Assembly (NCBI GenBank): GCA_001969505.1
Contig: LSSK01000111.1
Coordinates: forward strand, 1 to 64,000
Direction: 5' to 3'
DNA from: Zancudomyces culisetae
Lineage: Eukaryota > Kickxellomycota > Harpellomycetes > Harpellales > Legeriomycetaceae
Length of the DNA: 64,000 nt
Each line of letters starts with the position of its first letter. The first letter of the stretch is position 1. A program made the position numbers and the translations under genes. This document shows positions 1 to 12,300 of the stretch, one piece after another. The notes under the pieces were generated by a model. It searched no databases. It saw only the letters and a list, made by a program, of their open reading frames with translations, and was not told the origin of the DNA.

Positions 1-96
1 GAGGGAAGAAAGAGAAGAGCTATAGAGAAAATTGAATTTAGCACACATTCATCGTCACTCGAACGAACGAAGCATATTGAGGGAGAAAAGGAAACA

Positions 97-1024
97 ATGA
101 AATTTAAAGCAACAAATCTAAATGAACAAAAGCAAGGTCGTGGTGCTGACGCTACGCGCACACTGGAAATTGATGGGGACAATAGCAATCAGGAGAATGT
201 GTTGGCAAACTTAGTAAATGTAAGTAAAGTATAGGTAGAAAATGTAAATAAACATCGTAACAATCTAACAAACCATTTAAAATAGGACAATTCGGAGCGA
301 AAGAGAGAATATAAAGGTATTTCAGCATACAGGACATTTGCTCTCAAAAGATATGACGAAACTATCAAGAATGGAGGACACACTGCTAGCCAGACCGGTA
401 CAGCTGGAAATAAAAAAAAGCTAGGACCAGTGCGGGCATCTGCAAATATTCGAGTTACATCTGTGATTGATTACCAGCCGGATGTATGTAAAGATTATAA
501 AGAAACTGGTTTTTGTGGATACGGAGATTCTTGCAAATTTCTTCATGACAGAGGAGATTATAAATCCGGATGGCAGTTGGAGAAGGAATGGGAGGAGCAA
601 CAGTTAAACGGGGGTAGAATAGAAAGCAAGTCCCTGTATGAAATAGCGGCAAGTGATGAGGAAAGCAGCGATGAAGAACTGCCATTTGCTTGTCCCATCT
701 GTGTGAAAGAGTTTACCAGGCCGATTGTTACAAAGTATGTGTATTTTTTTCACAAAGTCTACATTTACAGGATGTTTTTCATTCTATATGCATTCATTTA
801 TTTGTCAAATTCTAACCTAACTGGTTTATTATAATCAAAATAGGTGTAATCATTACTTTTGCGAGCAGTGTGCACTGAAAAAATACACGAAAACCCCTAA
901 ATGTCATATTTGTGGTGCTGCTACAGGTGGGATGTTCAAACCAGCAAAAAATCTGCTTAAAAAACTTGAAGAAAAAAGGGCTCGAGCCCCAAATCAAAGT
1001 ACCTTAGAGACAGGCTCTGACTAG
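97..1024 (+). CDS. CWC24: RING/CCCH zinc-finger splicing factor (Cwc24/RNF113A family)
   Basis: Three exons, 97-219, 286-734 and 844-1024, with phases agreeing at both junctions, give 250 residues. Exon 2 carries a CCCH zinc finger (C-x8-C-x5-C-x3-H, in the segment beginning [20 protein letters not shown]). The C3HC4 RING finger starts at CPICVKEF in exon 2 and finishes in exon 3 (NHYFCEQCA ... CHICG); the second intron cuts the RING between its second and third cysteine positions. This CCCH-then-RING order is diagnostic of Cwc24 (yeast) and RNF113A (human), spliceosomal proteins that act around catalytic activation, with RNF113A also having E3 ligase activity. Length is close to yeast Cwc24 and below RNF113A. 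The start at 97 is the first ATG of an open exon and is followed by a Lys/Gln/Asn-rich disordered stretch. The next gene downstream on the same strand is also a splicing-associated protein, with separate spacing, so no operon is implied. Confidence 0.93.
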
Positions 1025-1434
1025 TCCAGTCTCGATATTAGCCCTTAAAAGCAGCCTTTTTTCGGGTTTAGGTCTACCACTGAGGCTTTTGTAGATTTGT
1101 TTTAGTACGTAACAGTGAGCGAGATTGATCTTTGTAAAGTATTTGTTGTAGTTAAAATTATCCTTGTTAAATCCTTATTTTTTTTCTTATTGTTGAGTCA
1201 GAATAGACAAGTTAGATCGTAGCATTACTAAATAAATGAATTTGCGTGAATTTTTTCTTTAATAGCAATTGACAGGATCGCAGGCAACTAATATTTTACG
1301 GATATTTTGTTGTTTTGCTTTGAAAAATCGGTCGGTTTTGGAGTTATTGTTAATTCTCTCTTTTATAGATATTTATAGGTGGTATTATTAAATATTAAGC
1401 CGCGGTTCTGCTTAAAAAGGAACCTATAACTACG
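1025..1434. other. spacer between CWC24 and GPATCH1
   Basis: AT-rich spacer between two plus-strand genes. It must hold the 3' end of CWC24 and the promoter of the next gene. An AATAAA-like run (AAATAAATGAA near 1229) could serve polyadenylation. No ORF or structured RNA was recognised. Confidence 0.5.
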
Positions 1435-3537
1435 ATGGGCTTCAATAAAAGGGACAGTTATAAGACAAAAAATGAAAAATTTAATAAATTTACGGGCGAT
1501 TCGGATTCAGAAGATGATTCTTATGTTAAATACGGAACCGAGGTGGATGATCTGAAGGCTTTAAAAGTTCAGTTTAGGTCCGAAAAGGAGCAATATGTAA
1601 GTATATTTTTGCTTATCTTTGCTTTTTATTACCACTTTAACCTAGCTTATACCAACAAGGAAAAAGTGAATGAGCAAGATTAATCATAAAAGGGGAGAAA
1701 GCTAACCAATGAACTAACTACATAGGCTACTGACGAAAAAGGCAAAAGGAGGTTTCACGGGGCCTTTACGGGGGGTTTCACGGCGGGATATAACAATACC
1801 GTTGGATCAGCTGAAGGTATTTTCTTATAAATTGATAAAGATTTATGTTATTACCAAGTTCTCGAATTGAGAAAGTTAATAATGAATGCGTTTTTAGCTT
1901 ATTGGTCTCCTTTTTTTTTTCAAATAATGGGTAATTAAACTATAAAGTGATGCTAAGAATTTCTAAATTAGGCTGGACCCCTTCGACTTTCTATTCATCG
2001 AGAACTAATAGAGCAGTGATTAGACAAACTAGGCCTGAAGATTTTATGGATCCAGAGGATATGGGTGTAAGGAGTCGCACCTTTTTTTCTAGAGCTATAC
2101 ACAGCTAAATTTTGTTTTTGTTTTCGTTTTTGAAGGGAGAACAGATTAATGATAGGAGTCTAGATATGTTATAGAAGATGGTGATTGTATTACAATGGGT
2201 ATATGTCTTGTAAATAGGAAACAAAGAAAGTAACAAGAGTAGCACCAGTAAAGCAAAGCGTCAGTACAGTCAAGTTAGAGGCGCTACCTGGTAAAAGTGC
2301 AGCCGAAAAACTTGCAGAATCGATGTTTGGTCTTTCTGAAGATAATGTTGAATCTGGTCAACAATCGGAGAGTGCTGTGGGGTATTTGATACTAAAAGCT
2401 TTGACGAAATTAAAAAAAGAACTAGAACTTAGAAACGAAAAGGCACTCAAACACGGCGTAGAATACAAGTTGGATCAGGCTGGCGTGAATATAGGCAATA
2501 AGCGAAAAGTCGATGTAATGGGGAGAAGTGATGCGCTTGGGAGTAGAAAAGCAAAGGAGAAAAGATCCAAGCCAAAACGAAAAAACTTGAGTTTTATTGA
2601 AGACGAAGATGGTGAAGAAGGTGAAAAGATGGAGGATCTTCCGGAATTCACAATGAAACCAAATAAGGAAGCAACCGAGCTTGTAAAGAATATTGACCAT
2701 AACGAGAATGTTCATTCAAACGTGAATACAAGTAAGCGTATAGATGCTGCAAGCATAGAGGTCTTGGCTAAACAAGTGAACTATGTTGAACGAACGCACT
2801 GTATCGATGGAAATAAGCCAATTGCAGGTTTTATAATAATCGGTGAGCAGCGAGTTCCAGCGCCAAAGGTATTTCAGATGGTGGATTATGGCGAATTAAA
2901 AGATATTTCACAGGAAATAAAGGACTTGAAAGCCAAGCTTCCCAAAAAAAGAGCTAGTGGGCTGAAGCTGGTGAGCAAGCAGGAAGCCGAAAGAGCACTT
3001 TTAGGTTATATGCCATTTAAACAAGATAATGAAAAACACCAGCGTTATGTAAATTATTTGAAAACGATAGTGGATGGTGGCGATGTTAGTTTAGTATGCA
3101 ATTTGCATGATATAAACGAATTTTATCAGGCGGCCAGAATATTCAAACCTATGGCAGAGGCTATGTCCAAAAGGTTTATGACACAGGAGGAGCTTGAAAA
3201 AAGCAAACTTCAGGAATCTGGTGGGAACGTCATGGAGAATATGGCAAAAGCTGATAATTATGGCACAATGACGAGGACTAGCAGTACATGGTTCCCGAGC
3301 GCGCTTTTATGTAAACGGATGAATCTAAGCGATCCACATCACCTCAAAAAGAACACACACAAGGACGAATCAACGCACGAATCGTCTTCATTGGCGTATC
3401 GGAAAAGGTTTTCGGCTAAAAACACGGAGATCCAAAACCAGCCATACTTGAAAAAACAGCTTTCATCCGAAAAAAAACCCGATTCAACAAAACCCACATT
3501 ATATGATACTATTTTTGGAGAGAATAGCGATAGTTAA
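1435..3537 (+). CDS. GPATCH1: GPATCH1/TOUGH-like splicing-associated protein with degenerate G-patch
   Basis: Proposed exons 1435-1596, 1726-1816, 1972-2066 and 2218-3537 (555 residues). The first three junctions join in phase into the family signature: [20 protein letters not shown], then [18 protein letters not shown], then [12 protein letters not shown]. The C-terminal block [20 protein letters not shown] matches the conserved LCKRFNVPDP-type motif of GPATCH1 and plant TOUGH, and the segment ending in MSKRF precedes it as in the family. These proteins associate with late spliceosomes and DEAH helicases. Where the G-patch should lie (after [11 protein letters not shown]) the usual Gly-Trp and Gly-x-Gly core is absent and replaced by a Lys/Glu helix. 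A basic NLS-like cluster ([12 protein letters not shown]) follows. The intron 2067-2217 is the least certain; a short extra exon around 2137-2170 is possible. The protein is shorter than human GPATCH1. Confidence 0.85.
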
Positions 3538-3904
3538 AATTTGCTAGATATTTTGGTTTTCACTATACAAGCTTATTAATTATTTTGTACTAGAGGTTGG
3601 GAAGATGACGCAACAACATGTGAAGTTATACGAATGTTGGTTTTGTCATCATGTCCATAATGGGGATAAAAGTAGGTTCAAGTATAAAAGAAACAAAAAT
3701 TCAAACACAAAATCAAACTGTGTCAAAGAAAGATTAAATAGAACAAAACACTTGTTATCAAAAAGTCCATAAAAGTGTTGAAGTCAAGAATGGCAGATAT
3801 TCATAGGGTGTATCTTGTAGAAACTAAATGAATTGGGGTTTCATGAAAATGGTGGGAGGGGGGTCGACAGGGGGAAAGCGGGAAAGATGTAACACTTTGT
3901 TAGA
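3538..3904. other. convergent spacer GPATCH1 / DBP9
   Basis: Short spacer between two genes reading toward each other, so it should contain both 3' ends. No ORF or RNA gene was recognised. Confidence 0.5.
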
Positions 3905-5581
3905 TTACTTTCTGCGCCTTTTACTGGCGCCAAAGTTTCTCAACGGATCGCCAGAACGCTTCTTTTTTTGAGGAGCCCTTTTATTTTTGTTTGGATTGGA
4001 AAAGCGGATCAGACCCAACTCAGCAGCCTTCTCTTCAACAACAAGATCACCACCACCTCCACTCACACCGCTGATTTTTGGTGCCAAGTAGTCGGGAATA
4101 TGCTTTAAATGATCCTGTATTTTTGCAGGATGGTAGAGCGATCTGTCATGTTTTACATAGTTCAGATCCATAGGTTTGTCATCAAAATGCGTTTTCAGCA
4201 CTTCGCTGTTCAAAATCTGGCGCTTTATCTCCTTTATTTGTGCCTCTCTAACAGCAGTCTTGGTTACCGCTCGTAGTGCATCTTCGCATCGATACTTAAG
4301 CCCGCTGATTTGTGTCATATCGAACTCGTAGTCTTCAATGGTACACCCCTTTGATTTTTGATCTGCTTTAACCCCCTCAAACAGTTTTTTTTGTATTTTA
4401 GCCTGTGATTGCACCTTGCTGTTGCCTTGTTTCTGAGCGCCTACTATTGTCGAAACAAACGACAAACTCATCCCGCGTTTGTTTCCTCGTGCTGTCCGAC
4501 CTATTCTGTGTGTATAACTCTCCGGAGTTTTAGGAAAATCAAGGTTTATAACTGCTTCTGCATCTTTAAAATCTATTCCTCTAACTACTCCGTATTGGTT
4601 TCGCTTATTTTCTGTATCATTTTCTTCCGTTTTGATTCCCTCGTCTGTGGCTATAATATATTCGTATATCCCACGGTTAAACTCTTCAACAATATGGTAC
4701 CTTGACTTTATCGGAAGATCACTATTTAGCACACATGACTTGATACCAAACTGTTCCAAGAATAGCTTCAGTTTGTAGCTCCTGTCTATCTCGCTTACAA
4801 ATATTATACATTTGCCAGTTATCAACTTTAGTTTCAGTACTACATACATTAGGAAAAACTTGTCCTCCTCTTTACAGGATACTACGTATTGCATTAGCTT
4901 TTCAGCACTGTTTTCCTCTCCGATAATGCATTTTTCCGGTTTTTGTAGTATCAAATTTGAAAACTCTTCAACGTCCTTAGGCAGGGTCGCCGACATGAGT
5001 AGTTTTTGACTTTTTCTGGGTATGTGCTTTGCAAGTGCCTCAACATCATCTTTGTATCCAAATGAAAGTATCAAATCTGCCTCATCGATCACCACAGTTT
5101 CTAAAGTGTCCGTTAATCTCAACCCTCCCTCTTTTATTTGCTTCAAGGCTCTGCTTGGTGTTATAATCACAACCTGTGGATTTTCTGCCATCAATACTCT
5201 TGTTGCCTGTAAAGTTTTGCCCTCTCCTCCGTTTACTATTTTAATTTCTTTTTTGCAGTACTTTGCTACGCTTTTCAAATATTCACTGATTTGTTCACAC
5301 AATTCCAATGTTGGTACAAAAACAACTGCCTGTACTCCCTGAATTTTTTCCTTTCGGTTGGCTTCGTTGGTTCTTAGTATTTTGTTCAAAAGTACCAGCC
5401 CGTACGCTGCAGTCTTTCCCGATCCAGTTCTGGCGCGTGCTATCACATCCCTGCCAGTGAGACCAACTGGTATCACTTTGTCTTGAACCGGAGTTAAATT
5501 CACAAGGCCCATTTCTTCTAGTGCCTGTAGTAGCCTAAAATCGAGACCCAAATCGCTAAACTTTTTCTCTTTGTCGGTCAT
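3905..5581 (-). CDS. DBP9: DEAD-box RNA helicase Dbp9/DDX56
   Basis: Single-exon ORF of 558 residues. Helicase motifs appear in order: Q motif region (FSDLGLDFRLLQAL ... LTPVQ), motif I ARTGSGKT (GSGKT at residues 53-57), PTLELCEQ, motif II DEAD, motif III SAT, the motif V segment RGIDFKDAEAVINLDFP and motif VI HRIGRTARG. The spacer before RGIDF (an acidic and Asn-rich insert) and a long C-terminal region ending in basic residues are typical of Dbp9/DDX56, needed for 60S pre-ribosome maturation in the nucleolus. Length fits yeast Dbp9 (about 590). The start is the first ATG, directly before the Q motif region. Upstream (5582-5690) are long A and T runs, probably promoter DNA. The function is assigned from family; the subfamily call rests on the ARTGSGKTAAY and RGIDFKDAEAVINLDFP motifs. 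Confidence 0.95.
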   Translation of the reverse strand: MTDKEKKFSDLGLDFRLLQALEEMGLVNLTPVQDKVIPVGLTGRDVIARARTGSGKTAAYGLVLLNKILRTNEANRKEKIQGVQAVVFVPTLELCEQISEYLKSVAKYCKKEIKIVNGGEGKTLQATRVLMAENPQVVIITPSRALKQIKEGGLRLTDTLETVVIDEADLILSFGYKDDVEALAKHIPRKSQKLLMSATLPKDVEEFSNLILQKPEKCIIGEENSAEKLMQYVVSCKEEDKFFLMYVVLKLKLITGKCIIFVSEIDRSYKLKLFLEQFGIKSCVLNSDLPIKSRYHIVEEFNRGIYEYIIATDEGIKTEENDTENKRNQYGVVRGIDFKDAEAVINLDFPKTPESYTHRIGRTARGNKRGMSLSFVSTIVGAQKQGNSKVQSQAKIQKKLFEGVKADQKSKGCTIEDYEFDMTQISGLKYRCEDALRAVTKTAVREAQIKEIKRQILNSEVLKTHFDDKPMDLNYVKHDRSLYHPAKIQDHLKHIPDYLAPKISGVSGGGGDLVVEEKAAELGLIRFSNPNKNKRAPQKKKRSGDPLRNFGASKRRRK

Positions 5582-8500
5582 TTTATCTATATGTATCTAT
5601 ATTTTCTTATAGTGATCTTTTTTATAAAAATAACAACAATAACCTCTTCTTTTATGACGTTTACTCTTTAAAAAAAAAATTTTTTTTTTTTTGCAAATAC
5701 CAAAAATTTTCCAAAACACTGAAAATTGATCAACTATTATTTTTTGACTTGGCCAATATTCGATTCGTCATACCAAAAATACAAGGTGAGCGCGCAGTAT
5801 GCATATACATATACAACTATAATGTAAACATTTTAGCTATCGCCATTTTACACAAACATGCGTTAAATAATTCTCAGTATATACACTAAACAAGATCACC
5901 TTTTCCAATTACTCACCTTAAAATACATATATTTAACAAACTCTATTCAAAAAAGCAGCTGCCAATACAATATTATTTCATATTTGGACACACTCGACCA
6001 AGATGGTAGGCTTCTTTTTTTTTCATGAGGTATCACATTTTTTTATGTTTTCAAACCCTCAAAATAAAAGCTGTACAGAGCGAGACAAACTTTCCCTATT
6101 CATATTTCTGCAAGGTTATATTTGCCCATCTTAATGAGTTGTAGTAATAACCTGTCCCTTTCCTTTCCTCTTCTACTAAGCACCCGTTGAATGTTTTATT
6201 GATGTTGTTAACATTTGTATAGCCCAGACGATACTTTGGTGCAAATACAAGAATTGCAATATTTGATCTTATATTACCAGCAGATCTCACTAAATGCACA
6301 ATATGCTAGTTGAAAAAAAAGAAGAGCGATATTTAACATATGCTGTTTTCTATAATTTTAAGAATGTGGTAAAGCTAGTCAGAACCTTCTTCAATAATTT
6401 TTTTTTCATTTAGTGCTTCCCATATGCTTTGATAGGATATAAAGACCATGGTAGTGTTCAAGATTTCAGCTATCAAAAGTTGGTTATGATTACAGTATAT
6501 TCGGTTTTTATGTCATTGCGCGTAATTTGTACTATGTGTCTGGATACTAGATATCATTAATTATTACTATTTTCGATTTATATTGCTTTTTACATACTTT
6601 TCTTTATTTAAAAACAGTGATAAGCAAGGTATCTGAGTAAATGGTATGCAATTTCTAACCATTTTTATCTTCAATACCGATTGTGGTGTTATACAAACCA
6701 TGATTAGTGTGGTGTTTTACATAAACATATTGTCACTTTAGTTAAAGATATTCGATGCTGATATCATTTGTTCTGTTTTTTCTTTTTGCTTCGCTTTGCT
6801 TTATGTTGAAGATATAATAAGACAAAGATACCGTGGACATGATTCGTCTTGCTTCAACACAATAAGGTTCTATTTGCACGACCAATCGAAAATCAACAAA
6901 CATTTGCTTTTAGCACGTGTGGGTCTATGGTATATCGATGATTTAATCGTTGAGGATTTATCGGTGTCACATTTACTTGATTTTACAAACGTATTTTAGA
7001 ATGCCATAAAACAACCGAATTTTAAATGTGAAAGTTGCTAGAAATGACGGTGTTTTAAATTTGAAACATATACAATAACAAAGTCATGTTTTTTAATTTA
7101 TATATATAAATATATATATTTGCTGATGTTTCTTATTGGTGTTATTCTTTATTCAAAATATTTATACAATCCCACTGTATGAGCTCGTATATCACACTAT
7201 CTATCCTTTGTAATTGAATATTGAGCATACTATGACGAATGCTATATCTCACCCATTCCTCACATCCATCTCCTTCACTCAAAACCACACAATATAAGTC
7301 TTGTTAGAGATCAAAATGTTTACTTTTTTTTTCTCTGAGATTTAATTGATCCACTACTTGTAATACAGAGCTCTCACAAACTCAGCAAGCTTGTACTCTC
7401 AATTCAAGTTTATCTCATACTATACTCACTGGATTGGTGTAGAATGATGGTTTAAATACGAATCACACTGTTTGGTTGATTCGGTAGAATGTTTATTAAA
7501 ACTCTCGTTTTGTCAATAATTCGGCGCAGGTTTTACAAATCACATGTTAAAACTGAAACCCAGAGATAATACATGTAATCTGTGAATGTGCTCTCTTTGT
7601 GAACAATCTTTAACCGCTGATTTTTCGATTTTTTGATTTTTGCAATCAATTAATCAAGTTGAGAGGTAATAGAAAGTGAGCTAGTTTAAAGGACTAGAAA
7701 AATTGGTAAAGTGAAATGAAATGAAATGAACAAGGCCAGCAAATAGCCCAGCTTTCGTGAGATGAATCTGTTGCTATTTTAAATCAAGGTTGTACATACA
7801 TATCGCGAATTTTATCAAAGTCTGGAATTTTCCCATTCGCGAAAATTTGATGCTCCGTATCATGCTACCTTTTGCAAAGCGATCAAACCACTATTTTCCC
7901 TTTCCTCCCCTTCCTTTTCTCCCCCCCCATTTTCTTCCCCTTCCCCTCTCCTTTACTTTTTTTTCCCTTTCCTTTCCCCTTTCCCTCACTTCTTCTCACT
8001 CGCATCCCCTCTTCAAAAATAAATCACAAACTTATACTCATGTAGATGCAGATACAGATGCAGATGCAGATGCAGAGCTGTGTTTTAACACGGAGGCAAA
8101 TGCTGATGTAAGCATTCGCACAAACATCAACACAAACATCAACACAAACATCAACACAAACATGATTATAAGTGCAATTGCACAGTCACAAGTGACATAG
8201 GAGTTGATTGTGTGTGGTTTGTTTTTTTTTAATTGGCTGGTTCACTGGAGATGTTATAATTTTTATCTACATTTTCCGTTTAACTTTTCCACCAAAGATA
8301 TGCTTTCATTCTCTCTTTTTCTCCTTTTCCATTCTCATTCTCTCTCCATTCTCACTTATATTTCCATTCCAAACCCAGTTCCCATTCCCATTCCAAATCC
8401 AGTTCCCATTCCAAATCCAAACCCAACTCCAATACCAGTCCAGTTCCCCATTATTTTCATTTTGCACATATCATTTCATTTCTCTTTGCAAAATCCTTTT

Positions 8501-9389
8501 TTTTTGCATGAAATGTAGAATTTAAGGTGAGATTGGTCAAGCGAATAACTAGTACTCGGATAATCCACAAAGGCACCAGTGAAAAGTGGAGGACTAAACA
8601 AAAGCAAGAACAACCACAACAAAGAAATAGAACAACAATTGCCGATAAGACAGGTAAATTATCTGCCTATAGCGTTTCAGAAAACACAGAAAATAAAATA
8701 AAAAAGGTTTGGTCTATTCCAGAATCTAGTTGGTATGAATAAAATGAACGCTTTTTTTAGAATTGGGATTGAATGACAGTGTACAATAGCATAAAAGAGT
8801 TATTTAATTCGTGGTGTTATCTGTCCTATCTTGACGTTTTACAATCAACGCAAAGTTTAGTTGGCACAATTCCGCTCGTTTTATCGGTTTACGTAACATG
8901 TGTATTTTTAAATTCTGCAAAACTCTGGCTTTAAATGGTAACATATTCAAATTAAATCTTAATTCGGAGTCATGGATAAAAACTCAAGCCTTAACAATCC
9001 AATAAAGTATCCAAAATTTAAAAAGCTAATCTTGGTTAATAAGTGGGAAGATTTGTTTTTCTTTTATCTGCCAAAGTCAAGAAATAGGCGTAAGAGCAAT
9101 AAATTAAGTAAAAAGAAAAAAAAAGGCTAAAATAACACAAAAATCTGTGCTTGTGTAAACTATTTTTGTTTATTTGCGGTTTTACAAACATTACACCGAA
9201 AACGTAATAGCAGTGGCGAGCATAAAAGCAAGATTTTTTTTTTCCTCCTCCAACTCAAGTTGCGCTGTTTTTATATTCTTTTATTTCACCCCTTCACATA
9301 TTTCTCTGTTTGATGTATGTTAATTTATTCGACATACCAAAGTAGAGAAAATAATAGTAATAAAAGAAGACTGCAAGTAAATTTCAGAA
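5582..9389. other. long spacer with simple repeats, no gene resolved
   Basis: About 3.8 kb between divergently placed DBP9 and the protease gene. It holds poly-A/T runs (5680-5700), a C/T-rich tract (7896-8010), a GATGCA-type repeat (about 8046-8075), a 12-base repeat of the ACAAACATCAAC type (about 8119-8163) and a CCATTCC/CCAAATCC repeat (about 8360-8450). Short open frames exist at 6096-6299 (-), 6796-6999 (+) and 8527-8742 (+, 71 codons, Lys/Gln/Thr-rich, ending SIPESSWYE), but none has a recognisable motif or neighbours that splice onto it. I call no gene here; the 8527 frame is the least unlikely. Confidence 0.4.
7896..8163. repeat. low-complexity tract: C/T-rich run and short tandem repeats
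   Basis: The plus strand is C/T-rich from about 7896 to 8010. A GATGCAGAT-like hexamer array follows at about 8046-8075, then roughly four copies of a 12-base ACAAACATCAAC-type unit at about 8119-8163. The open frames across it (Asp-Ala and Asn-Thr-Asn-Ile repeats) are explained by the repeat periods being multiples of three. Confidence 0.7.
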
Positions 9390-12300
9390 ATGGGGTGCGA
9401 GGATTCTCAGAATTACATTTTAGATAGACATAGCAAGGAAATAGAAGAAATGGGGATAAAGTCATTGGCTATTCAGCCCCAAAAGGCCCAAGGTGAGGAC
9501 CATGATGGTTTCGAGCCTGTAATTTCTACCGATGGAATACTATATTATGAGTATAAAAGAGAAAAATTCATAAAGCCCGAATGTGATGGGAGAGAATATC
9601 TGTTAATAAAACTGGAGAATGGGTTGAAGTCATTGGTAATACAGGATACAAAAGAGCATAAATCCAGTGCTGCGCTCAATGTCAATATTGGAAGTATTTT
9701 AGACCCAGCTGAGTTTCAGGGCTTGGCTCACTTTTTAGAGCATATGTTGTTTTTGGTAAGTAGTATGAGATACACGAATGAGCTATAAAAAAAAACGGAT
9801 AAGATAAGTCTATTATGCGTGGGTATAAGAGTTGGAAGTATACTGATTTATTGTGTGGACAAATACATTAATAGGGAACCGAAAAGTATCCAAAGGAGAA
9901 TGAGTACAGCAATGTAATAAACCTTAAGAATTTATTTATTTATATATATTGGTATTTATTGGTCTTTTGAAACGAGTTTTTTTTTTTTGGAAAAGAAAAC
10001 GAAATAGAAATAGAGGGCGGAGTTTAAAGTCATAAATAATGACAATTGTCGTATATCAAAATATGTATAATTAATCAAAATATGTACATGTTTTTAACAC
10101 ACCAACTCGACAATAACAGTGAAATAAACAAACAAATATATAAACATAGTATCTGTCAACACATGGAGGAAGTTCAAATGCCTACACAGACACCGAGAAT
10201 ACATGTTATTATTTTGATGTTTCTTCCAAGTTTTTTGAAGGCGCACTTGATAGATTTGCACAGTTTTTTATATCACCAAAGTTTACAGCCGATTGTACAG
10301 AACGAGAAGTGAGGGCTATCGATTCAGGTAAATAGAGTATATTGTAATTATTGAAGAAAGAAAGAGAGAAGGGATATCAAACATTATGCTAATCTGAGGT
10401 AATATACAAAACTAGAATATAAAAAAAACCTGCAAAGCGACCTATGGAGGTTATATCAGATGGAAAAAACGCTCCTGGATCCTAACCATCCATTTACAAA
10501 GTTTGCAACGGGAACATACGATACGTTAATGGGCTCAGCTATCAGAAATAAAAAAGACTTGCGCGAAGAGTTGATTAAGTTTTACAACAAATACTATAGT
10601 TCGGATATGATGGGCTTGGTTGTTATAGGCAATGGTAAGGGAAAATGATAGTTACATTTAGAAAATGAATTGAGTTGTTAACATATTAAAAAAATATGAA
10701 TGTGTAGAGCCTGTTGAGGTATTAAAGGAGTGGGTAGTGAGCAAATTCTCCAAAGTGAAGAGCAAAGGAAAAACGTACGAGTCGCCGAAAACACACCCAT
10801 TGACAAAGGAGCACTTGGGAAAGATAATACGTGTAAAAAGCGTGCGGGATGAGCGCCAGTTGATTATTTCATTTCCATTTCCAGACGACCAAAAGGAGTA
10901 TACGTGCAAGCCAACAAACTATTTGGCATCCTTGATAGGGCATGAGGCAGAGGGATCGATTTTGCTAGTATTGAAAAAGTATGGATGGGCTACAGAGCTA
11001 CATACTAGCAACCACATGTCATTTGGAGGCGATTTTGGATTGTTTAAAATAACAGTTTATCTAACTGAAGAAGGGGTGGAGAAGTATAGAGAAATTATAA
11101 AGATTGTATTCAAGTACATTAATATTGTACGGGAACATGGACCCCAGGAATGGTTTTTTGAAGAGGTAAGTAAAAGGAAAAATAAATAAATAACGAGTAT
11201 AGTAATATGATTTATATATTAATTAATTATACTCGATGTATCCAACAATGAATAGATGAAGCAAATGAGCAAAATAGAGTTTCAATATGAGGAGAAAATG
11301 GATTCGGTGCACTATTCGTCAAATTTGTCGAGCGTACTGACAAATTACTACTGCAAGCCTGAGGAAATATACTCAAGTCAACGACTGATAACAGAATTTG
11401 ATCCAAAGATAATTCAGAAGCGAGTTGAATTGCTTACAAGCACTAACTATCGTGCAACATTGTCGATAAAGGATGCAACGTTTACCAATCCACAGATAGA
11501 AAAATACTACAACATTGAGTATCAGGTTGATGATTTGGAACCGGAACTTGTAGAAAATATGGAAGAATCGATAAAAGGGCTTCCAGAAGACATACTAACA
11601 GCGTTATACCTGCCTAAACCAAACAGGTTTGTTCCTAAAGTGTTGCAAGTGGATAAACTAGAGGAAATTCCAGACCCAAGAATCGAGCCAGAGCTGTTAA
11701 AGAAAAACGATCAGATGGAGCTATGGTATAAGCGCGATGACAGGTTCTATTTGCCTAGGGCGGTGATACGGATAGCAATAATGTCGCCAATAATGTATAA
11801 ATCGCCGTTGCTGTCCGTTTTGGGCTCGCTTTATGTCAGTATGATTGGGGATCAGATAAATAAGGGCACATATGATGCGATAGCATCGGGATACCGATAC
11901 TGTGTATCCGAAACAATGGATGGAATGATGATTAGTGTGGCTGGGTATAACGATAAGCTTTGGGACTTGCTAAAGTTGATTTTGGAGGGGATGAGAGATT
12001 TTGAGTTTGATGAGGACCGGTACAAAGTCAATCTGAGAGAGATTTCACTCCGATATGAAAACCAGGTGCATTCCGAGCCATTCAAGCACGCAAATGGAGT
12101 CACCAACTTTTTGAAGTTTGATCTTCAGTGGCGATCGCAAGACAAGCTGGATGCAATTGAACATGTTAGTTTGGATCTTCTCCGGAGATTTGTTGACGAC
12201 ATATTCAGACAGTTGTATGTACAAATGCTGGTCTTGGGCAACTATTCTGAGAACGAGGCATTGGATATATCAGAAAAAGTAATGAAGTATTGTAGCTCGG

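Noticed and set aside
4409-5342. Plus-strand ORFs inside DBP9
   Set aside because: Antisense shadows of a strongly conserved helicase ORF.
7790-8200. 136-codon plus-strand ORF with Asp-Ala and Asn-Thr repeats
   Set aside because: The frame is open because the simple repeats have periods of 6 and 12 bases and the rest is a C/T tract; no motif or regulatory context.
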